This document shows positions 58,178 through 64,000 of a stretch of DNA of 64,000 nucleotides, in pieces. The number at the start of each line of letters is the position of its first letter. Position 1 is the stretch's first letter. The stretch is from an uncultured Planctomycetaceae bacterium (GTDB lineage Bacteria; Planctomycetota; Planctomycetia; Planctomycetales; Planctomycetaceae). The notes under the pieces are model-generated. The model had not been told where the DNA came from. It did not search any database and saw only the letters and a list, made by a program, of their open reading frames with translations. Location: positions 1 through 64,000 of the forward strand of contig CAIOKE010000133.1 in NCBI GenBank assembly GCA_903858815.1, given 5' to 3'. Position numbers and translations under genes: made by a program.

Positions 58178-60742
58178 ATGACACGCAGATTCCTCAGACT
58201 TCTGAATTCCCGAAACAGCATCGTCGCGTGGCTGCTGACTATCGCTGCAGCATTGCTGTTCGGACCGGACTTACGCGCCGACGAAAATGTTGCAAAAACA
58301 GAACTGCCAAAGCTTGCAGAAATGCCTTTGCCGACCGCTGAGGCTCTGTTGCGGGCGGACCTTGACGATAAGGAATTTGACTGGGTGGTCCTGAAGGCTG
58401 GAACTCCGGAAGACCGCCGAGTCGTAGTTGTGAATCCTCTCGATTCCCGGCCCGACATCCTGGGCAAGCAGGACGAGGAATATAAGAAACTGGAGGCATC
58501 TCGCCCGCAGAACGCTAAGGAACGCGAACAGCGGCTGAAGCGACTGAAAAGCCTGAAAAAGCTGATGTTTACGTTGCCCGGCGACCTGACGGAATACGCC
58601 GTGCCGGTGGAGCAGGTTGATCAGATCCTGTATTTCGAAGATCTGATGCTGCTGGTTGTGGATCAGTTGCTGGAAAAAGCAGACTACAGAACTTCTTATG
58701 AATTGCTGCTGCGTGTTGAAACCGAACTCCCTAAATGGGAGAAAGCTGTTCCTCGATTCGAGCGTTTGCTGTTGAATGAAGCCCGCACTCGCGCTGCAGC
58801 AGGCGAGATCTATGCGGCACTCGCACTGCTGGACCAGGTTTGGCAGCGCAATCCACAAAGTACTGAGTTGCCAATCCGCCTTGGTGAGTTGGTACGCCCC
58901 ATGATCAATGAGGCTGTGGGAAAGGAAGACTATCGAAAAGCCCGCTATCTGATTGACCGTGTACGCAAACTCTTTCCACAGCATGAGGTTGCTGTCGCTG
59001 CTCAGTCAGAACTGGAAACCCTCAGCCAGAGTCTGCTGGACAAGGCTGCTGCCAGCAGTCAGCAGAAGCAGCATGCAGAAGCGGCCTCGCTGGCACGCCG
59101 CGCTCAAGCGGTCTGGCCCACAAAAGGAAATGGACGTGCTTCCTTTACGCAGTTGTTTGCCCGCCATCAGGTCCTGAGGGTTGGTATCAATGATCCGCAG
59201 GGGGCTTTCATCCACCCGGCTCCACTCGAAACAGCGGAACGCCTTGATGAGCTGGCACAGGTTAGTCTGTTTGAACCATCATCAGCAGATGAACTAACCT
59301 ATTTCCGCTCGGGCTTCTTCGAAGTCTGGGACCCCACAGACCTCGGCCGTGAGGTCGTATTCACTCTCCGCGAAACCAAACCTGCATGGCAGACTCAACC
59401 ACTGTTGACAGCCAATCAGGTAGCAGAAGCCATCGGACATCGAATTGATGCTCGCAGCCCGCTTTACAGCTCCCGTCTGGCGTCATTCGTGTCTGAAATT
59501 TCTGTCCGGTCTCCAACGCAGCTGCGAATCCGCTTTTCCCGTGTCCCACTCAGCATCGAATCTCTGCTGCGTTTTCCGGCCACCGAAACAGCACGTCCCG
59601 GCAGTGAGCCAGCAACTGCAACCCCGAGTAATACAGCGCCACGAATGATTGCAACACGCTTCGGCCGGCAGCCGGAGTCGGACAACAAGTCCTCGTGGCT
59701 GCGTGGGATTCCGGAGCCCGATGGGCTGGATGCCAGCAAGTACCACGTTGCAGAGATTCAGGAACAGAAATTTGACGACCGCAATCGCATGATTCAGGCA
59801 TTCATACGAGGTGATCTGGACTATATTCCTCGGCTGTTGCCATGGGAAATTGACGCCTTCCTCGCTTCAGACTTTCAGGTGAAGAAATACGCACTGCCGA
59901 TGACACATGTGCTTGTATTTAACCCACGATCAGAACGCATCACAAACGCTCAGACGCGCCGAGCCCTCTCATTTGCCATTAACCGAGAAGGTATTCTGCG
60001 ATCGACTGTGCTGCGTGATGATTCCATGAAGCATGGACGACCGACCAGTGCCGCGTGGCATCTGCGAAGCTATGCAACCGAACCTCGCGAGCCGGCGCCA
60101 CGATTCAACCTCAGACTGGCCTATGCACTGCGGTTCGCCGCCGAGCAGCAGCTGAGAATCGCTGAGCTCATGAAACTCACTGACGAAGCTCGGGAAAAAG
60201 CCCGAGTCGAGAAGATCAACTTCGACTCGGAACTGTTCCGCAAAAACACCAAAGTCGATTACATCAGGCTGCCTCGACTGCGATTTGTTGTTGAGCCCGG
60301 AGAAGTTCCAAAGGCTGTTGCTGAACGAATGGTCGCATACTGGAGTAAGATCGGATTTGAAATTGATGTCATTCAGGGGGATCAGCCAGGGAAGCCCCTC
60401 GCCGACACAGAGTGGGACTTCTGTTACCGTCAGGTAAGAATGGAAGAGCCTCTGCTCGAGCTCTGGCCCGTACTGGCAAACGATTCCACATTTGATATGT
60501 CGCGACTGGGGCTGTACCCGGACTGGATGCGACAGGAACTGGTGGGGCTGGACTACGCGTCCAGCTTCCTTGATGCACAGGAAAAGCTGTTCACAATCCA
60601 TCGACACATCGCTGCTCAGGCCTTCCTGATTCCGCTGTGGGAGGTGGATGAATACGCGGTGATGCAAAAGAACGTTTCCGGGGTACCAACCGAACTGATG
60701 TCGGTCTACCACAACGCAGAGCGATGGATCATCAAGCCATGA
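58178..60742 (+). CDS. TPR-fused family-5 solute-binding protein
   Basis: 854 residues. Signal peptide at about 1-34 (ends LRADE). Residues about 60-330 are helical with TPR-like repeats (ELLLRVETELPKWEKAV, AALALLDQVWQRNPQSTELP). From about 335 to the end is an SBP_bac_5 (oligopeptide-binding) domain: VLRVGINDPQGAFIHPAPL, YFRSGFFEVWDPTDLG, VVFTLRE, and MTHVLVFNPRSERITNAQTRRALSFAINREGIL, the family hallmark. No ABC permease or ATPase is encoded in this operon. I infer a scaffold or sensor role rather than transport. It starts 16 bases after the beta-propeller gene, and its stop overlaps the next start (ATGA). Confidence 0.8.
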   Translation: MTRRFLRLLNSRNSIVAWLLTIAAALLFGPDLRADENVAKTELPKLAEMPLPTAEALLRADLDDKEFDWVVLKAGTPEDRRVVVVNPLDSRPDILGKQDEEYKKLEASRPQNAKEREQRLKRLKSLKKLMFTLPGDLTEYAVPVEQVDQILYFEDLMLLVVDQLLEKADYRTSYELLLRVETELPKWEKAVPRFERLLLNEARTRAAAGEIYAALALLDQVWQRNPQSTELPIRLGELVRPMINEAVGKEDYRKARYLIDRVRKLFPQHEVAVAAQSELETLSQSLLDKAAASSQQKQHAEAASLARRAQAVWPTKGNGRASFTQLFARHQVLRVGINDPQGAFIHPAPLETAERLDELAQVSLFEPSSADELTYFRSGFFEVWDPTDLGREVVFTLRETKPAWQTQPLLTANQVAEAIGHRIDARSPLYSSRLASFVSEISVRSPTQLRIRFSRVPLSIESLLRFPATETARPGSEPATATPSNTAPRMIATRFGRQPESDNKSSWLRGIPEPDGLDASKYHVAEIQEQKFDDRNRMIQAFIRGDLDYIPRLLPWEIDAFLASDFQVKKYALPMTHVLVFNPRSERITNAQTRRALSFAINREGILRSTVLRDDSMKHGRPTSAAWHLRSYATEPREPAPRFNLRLAYALRFAAEQQLRIAELMKLTDEAREKARVEKINFDSELFRKNTKVDYIRLPRLRFVVEPGEVPKAVAERMVAYWSKIGFEIDVIQGDQPGKPLADTEWDFCYRQVRMEEPLLELWPVLANDSTFDMSRLGLYPDWMRQELVGLDYASSFLDAQEKLFTIHRHIAAQAFLIPLWEVDEYAVMQKNVSGVPTELMSVYHNAERWIIKP

Positions 60743-62463
60743 ACGTACCTGCTGTCAGTCTCACAATTCTGCTGGTACTTTCAGACGCCGTACTGTCAGT
60801 TTCGCGCGCTCAGGAAACGCCCGCAGCAGCCACTGCACCGAATGCTGCAACTGCACCTGCGCAGAATGGCACACCGGTGGCCCCCGCAGCAACTCAAACT
60901 GTGGAAACTTCGGGAAAGACTGCTGCCACGACAGATAAGACACCGTTGCAGCAGCGGCCATATCGCGTCACTGTTGAAATCGGTTTCAGTGGTGCCGAAG
61001 CCGGTGACCCACAGCTCAGATCGGAAGTCGTACGCCAGATTCGCGACGGATTCCAGCGGATGTATGGGGCCATGTGGAAGGCCGCTGTCACAGAATCAAA
61101 CTGGTTTGTTCCCGGTACCGCCGAAGCTCTTGAACGACTTGAAGTGTCCCAGCTTGAAACTCGTTACAAAGAGAAAGACGCTGAAAAAGTGCTTCTGATC
61201 GCGGTGGAATGCCATCGCCACGGATTTGATGTCAGTTGTCGGGAGCATGATGTACGGATTCAGGAATTGACCCCACTGATTTCTCGAAGTGTGTTTACCG
61301 CGGATGCCGTGGCCCATGCCGCCTGCGAACTCGGGCGAGACAGCTTTCGCCCAATCCTGCTCTACACAGCCCAAACTCTCGATAAGACAGAACTCGAATT
61401 CATCGTTCAGGCAGGAATGATTACTCCGCCGGATCCCAGTGCCGCACAGTTGCGCGAAGGCGATGTACTGCGTACGTTCCTGCGGCAGATGGATCGTAAG
61501 AACCCTGATAAAGTGAAGCTGTTGCAACGACTGGACCTCTGCTACGTGCGTATTACTGCATTCAATCAGGTGCTTGGAACCGCTGGGCTGCCGATTGATG
61601 AGCAGGCGGTTCAGGCGGAAGGTGTCGAAAGTGCTCCATCACAGGGCTGGCAGGACTCATCGCGAGCGCGAGGGGTGCTGCTGTCCCATGGTCTGGTACC
61701 CTTCGGTACCAAGGGACGCAATCTGCAGCAGATCGGTGTGCGGCAAAGACCCATCGCCGACTCAAGCCGAGTGCGACTGGTGCTGCAGAATCGCCCCGAC
61801 AGACCATTGATCTGCCTGCGAGTCGATCAGGTGGCAAAACTGCGACAAACCGACGCCAATGCAACTCCACCAGTGCGCATCCTCACTGATCGCCGCGGTG
61901 AATTGATCCTGAAGACTGACCCTCAAAACCCGACTTTCTGGCTCTATGCCTACAGCGGCAGCACTCTGCTGGCTCGTGTGCCCTACGCACCCGGACTGAT
62001 CCCCATGGACACCGTAAAGCTGCCTGATGACTCGATACGACTCGGAGTGGAAGGCGACCTTTATCTGCTCCGCGACGAACTGGTCGACATGGCAGCTGAA
62101 AAAGCCGTACACATGAGCCTTGCGAAGAAAGCCTCGGAAGCAAAAAATGGAACAGGATTCCTCGAGGCTGTCGCTGCTATGAACGAGTTGCCGGGAAAGG
62201 AAACTTTCGGCCTGAAACTGAATGAAATTCGAGCACCGGCAGTCGATCGCGCCGTGCAGACAAAGAACTCGGCAGCCAAACGACGAATTGAATCGCTGAT
62301 CGGGAAAATGTCGGAATCGCTCACTAAGTATTTCGCTCCCGAAAAACGCGTGGCGGAGGCTGATGAACTGGTGAAACTGAGAAAGGCGGCGGGATTGCCG
62401 GAAGAAGAACCGACCGGGGCCTCAGCCCCAACGCCTGTTCGCCCCCCCGGCAGCACCCCCTGA
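60739..62463 (+). CDS. Secreted protein of unknown function
   Basis: 574 residues with a signal peptide of about 24 residues (SLTILLVLSDAVLSVSRA). An Ala/Pro/Thr-rich linker (about 25-75) is followed by a long mixed alpha/beta region without domains I recognise, and a Pro-rich C-terminus. ATG 60739 overlaps the solute-binding gene stop (ATGA), so translation is coupled. I could not assign a function; it is probably a periplasmic subunit of the machine encoded by the operon. Confidence 0.7.
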   Translation: MNVPAVSLTILLVLSDAVLSVSRAQETPAAATAPNAATAPAQNGTPVAPAATQTVETSGKTAATTDKTPLQQRPYRVTVEIGFSGAEAGDPQLRSEVVRQIRDGFQRMYGAMWKAAVTESNWFVPGTAEALERLEVSQLETRYKEKDAEKVLLIAVECHRHGFDVSCREHDVRIQELTPLISRSVFTADAVAHAACELGRDSFRPILLYTAQTLDKTELEFIVQAGMITPPDPSAAQLREGDVLRTFLRQMDRKNPDKVKLLQRLDLCYVRITAFNQVLGTAGLPIDEQAVQAEGVESAPSQGWQDSSRARGVLLSHGLVPFGTKGRNLQQIGVRQRPIADSSRVRLVLQNRPDRPLICLRVDQVAKLRQTDANATPPVRILTDRRGELILKTDPQNPTFWLYAYSGSTLLARVPYAPGLIPMDTVKLPDDSIRLGVEGDLYLLRDELVDMAAEKAVHMSLAKKASEAKNGTGFLEAVAAMNELPGKETFGLKLNEIRAPAVDRAVQTKNSAAKRRIESLIGKMSESLTKYFAPEKRVAEADELVKLRKAAGLPEEEPTGASAPTPVRPPGSTP

Positions 62464-62473
62464 GTAGTGACGC

Positions 62474-63190
62474 ATGCAGGTCCTCTACGAAGACAATCAC
62501 CTGTATGTAGTGAACAAGCCCGCTGAACTGGCGACGATGGGGGCACTGCCAGGAGTACCAACGGCGCTTGCAGTTGCCAAAGCGGACATTGCTCGAAGGT
62601 ATCAAAAACCCGGCGCTGTCTACCTGGGAGTTGTCAGCAGGCTGGATGCAGCTGTGTCGGGCGTACTGATCTTCGCTCGCACATCCAAAGCCGCCGCAAG
62701 ACTCAGCGCACAGTTCCGAGAGCGAAGTACAGAAAAAACTTACCTCGCCTTGACCAGTCAAGCACCACCGGAAAAGTCATCTACCGTGCGGTGCTGGTTG
62801 AAAAGAGACGAACGCAGAAAACTAACCGTTGCCGCTTCACAGAAAGACTCTGACGCCCAATTCTGCAGTCTTCGTTACTTAACTATCGCAGAACGGGATG
62901 GAGTTCACCTGCTGCAGGTTTCACTTGAGACAGGACGCAAACACCAGATCAGAGCACAGTTCGCCGAGCTGAACATGCCGATCTTAGGCGATCGCCGATA
63001 TGGCAGCAGTACGTTCTTTCCCGCTGGTATCGCACTTCACGCAGTCACTCTCAAAATTCAGCATCCTGTACTTCTATCCGAATGCAACTTCGTTGCTGAA
63101 CTGCCAGCCTGCTGGCCACGATGGATTATCCCCATTGTGCAGTCAACATTTCAACCGGCTCTTCCGCGTCAACCAGGAAGTCCAGATTGA
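62474..63190 (+). CDS. RluA-family pseudouridine synthase
   Basis: 238 residues. The catalytic Asp lies in VVSRLDAAVSGVLIFARTSKAA (the RLDxxxSG motif; here Ser-Arg-Leu-Asp instead of the usual His-Arg-Leu-Asp). Other family blocks: ALTSQAPPEKS, LLQVSLETGRKHQIRAQFAEL and ILGDRRYGS. No S4 domain is seen. Substrate, rRNA or tRNA, is unknown. It starts 10 bases after the secreted protein gene and probably belongs to the same transcript. Its end overlaps the convergent sigma factor gene by 65 bases. Confidence 0.85.
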   Translation: MQVLYEDNHLYVVNKPAELATMGALPGVPTALAVAKADIARRYQKPGAVYLGVVSRLDAAVSGVLIFARTSKAAARLSAQFRERSTEKTYLALTSQAPPEKSSTVRCWLKRDERRKLTVAASQKDSDAQFCSLRYLTIAERDGVHLLQVSLETGRKHQIRAQFAELNMPILGDRRYGSSTFFPAGIALHAVTLKIQHPVLLSECNFVAELPACWPRWIIPIVQSTFQPALPRQPGSPD

Positions 63191-64000
63191 ATTCAGCCGC
63201 GTTCAGGAACGGACGCAGTTTATCCAGAGCCTTCAGCTGCAGTTGACGGACCCGTTCCTTCGATACACCAAGATCAGCGGCGATCTCTCTCAGAGTGCGA
63301 GTATCGCCATTGCTGCCACCCAGACCGAAACGATGCATCAGGATTTGATACTCGCGAGGATCAAGCACCTCTGGAGCCTGACGCAGCAGTTCTTTGACAA
63401 CGGCCTCGGGATCAGCACAGATCGGTTGCTCCATATACTCCTCCGGAACCTCGGTCAGAATCTCTGCCGACGTGACAGGAAACCGCTGCAGTCTTCGCTG
63501 GCGGACTTTCCACGCCCGGAAAAAGTGGCGTTGTATCGAATGAGTCGCGTAGGTGCTGAAGCGGAACTTACGGGAATAATCAAATCGGTCGATTGCTCCA
63601 AGCAGAATCATGCTGCCATCACTACTGAACTCTTCAACATCGTGCACGGATGTCGAAAACTTCCGAGCAATGGAGGCCACCAATCGCAGATTTGAACGCA
63701 CCAACTGACTGCGGATCTGCTCCGAAAGATCGAGCATGCCGCGAATCTGCCGCACCACTTCGGCGGTCGCATCATCCGGATTCAATCGACTTCGCAGGCA
63801 GTTCGCACGGAAACGCAGCAGATTCATGGCCCGAAACAATATCTGCTCCTGGGCAAAAGTCAGCAATGGGTCGCACGACATCAACATCAGACTGTTGTTC
63901 TCGCCGCCCGATGTAGTCGCAAGCCTCGCCGATTCTGTGGCCGAAGTCTTCAGAATGTTCAGCATCTGCTGTGCTGCCGTGATCGGCTCCTGGTTACCTT
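63126..64000 (-). CDS. RpoD-like sigma-70 factor, 5' end beyond the window
   Basis: RNA polymerase sigma factor of the sigma-70 family. Visible parts: region 1.2-like DPLLTFAQEQILFRAMNLLRF, region 2 with NLRLVASIARKFSTS and DGSMILLGAIDRFDYSRKFRFSTYATHSIQRHFF (core binding and -10 recognition), and region 4 with LDPREYQILMHRFGL and TLREIAADLGVSKERVRQLQLKALDKLR (helix-turn-helix for -35). An ATG at 63965 is possible, but the frame stays open to base 64000 and the codons before it look protein-like (QEPITAAQQ), so the true start probably lies outside. The protein is smaller than the housekeeping sigma and likely an alternative group-2/3 type. Confidence 0.85.
   Translation of the reverse strand, partial: GNQEPITAAQQMLNILKTSATESARLATTSGGENNSLMLMSCDPLLTFAQEQILFRAMNLLRFRANCLRSRLNPDDATAEVVRQIRGMLDLSEQIRSQLVRSNLRLVASIARKFSTSVHDVEEFSSDGSMILLGAIDRFDYSRKFRFSTYATHSIQRHFFRAWKVRQRRLQRFPVTSAEILTEVPEEYMEQPICADPEAVVKELLRQAPEVLDPREYQILMHRFGLGGSNGDTRTLREIAADLGVSKERVRQLQLKALDKLRPFLNAAEFNLDFLVDAEEPVEMLTAQWG

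Overview
This looks like a chromosomal segment from a planctomycete, about 55-60% G+C by eye. The lineage call is an inference. It rests on typical family content: a DUF1571 secreted protein, a squalene-repeat protein behind a membrane anchor, a groEL-groES-groEL cluster, an FHA-GAF-SpoIIE phosphatase, a CehA/McbA-type metallohydrolase, and a hairpin-rich intergenic repeat whose translations I recall as spurious proteins in planctomycete genomes. Most of the window is core metabolism in short operons on both strands. No phage, CRISPR array, rRNA or tRNA was recognised.

Layout. 1-1416: an IS4-type transposase gene running off the left edge, with a fold-back hairpin over its start. 1540-2240: a mosaic of short hairpins in two diverged copies of about 245 bp. 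2.4-16.3 kb: recQ, a phosphohexomutase, an orphan RbsC-like permease, aroB, hisF, hpt, thiL, an S46 dipeptidyl-peptidase, hisB, an unknown membrane protein, xseB and a PQQ-type sugar dehydrogenase. 16.4-21.4 kb: E2 and fused E1 of a 2-oxoacid dehydrogenase, manA and ppnP. 21.5-23.3 kb: leuA behind what reads as a complete leucine attenuator (promoter, a 15-residue leader peptide with 8 leucines, antiterminator, terminator), then csrA. 24.1-31.0 kb: chaperones groEL1, groES, groEL2, terminator, dnaJ, grpE, then an FmdB-type zinc ribbon protein and an SDR dehydrogenase.

31.1-42.5 kb: a CehA-like metallohydrolase, a GNAT/FemAB-like protein, a DUF1571 protein, an OleC-like adenylating enzyme, a squalene-repeat protein, an FHA-GAF-SpoIIE phosphatase and a uronate-isomerase-like amidohydrolase. 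43-45 kb: a KtrB/TrkH-KtrA/TrkA potassium uptake pair. 45.1-50.5 kb: a DUF1295 membrane protein, cysS, and an overlapping GT2 / LABN-domain / GT39 trio that looks like a lipid-linked sugar transfer module.

51.2-63.2 kb: a tightly packed operon that I consider the most interesting system here. In order it encodes a TonB/TolA-topology protein, an ExbB/TolQ channel, ExbD/TolR 1, a soluble Ser/Thr kinase, ExbD/TolR 2, a membrane-anchored TPR plus beta-propeller protein, a TPR-fused family-5 solute-binding protein without any ABC permease, a secreted protein of unknown function, and an RluA-type pseudouridine synthase. It suggests a kinase-coupled, proton-driven envelope machine. The second ExbD appears to begin at an AUA codon overlapping the kinase stop (ATAA). 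The window ends in an RpoD-like sigma factor gene on the minus strand that is still open at the right edge.
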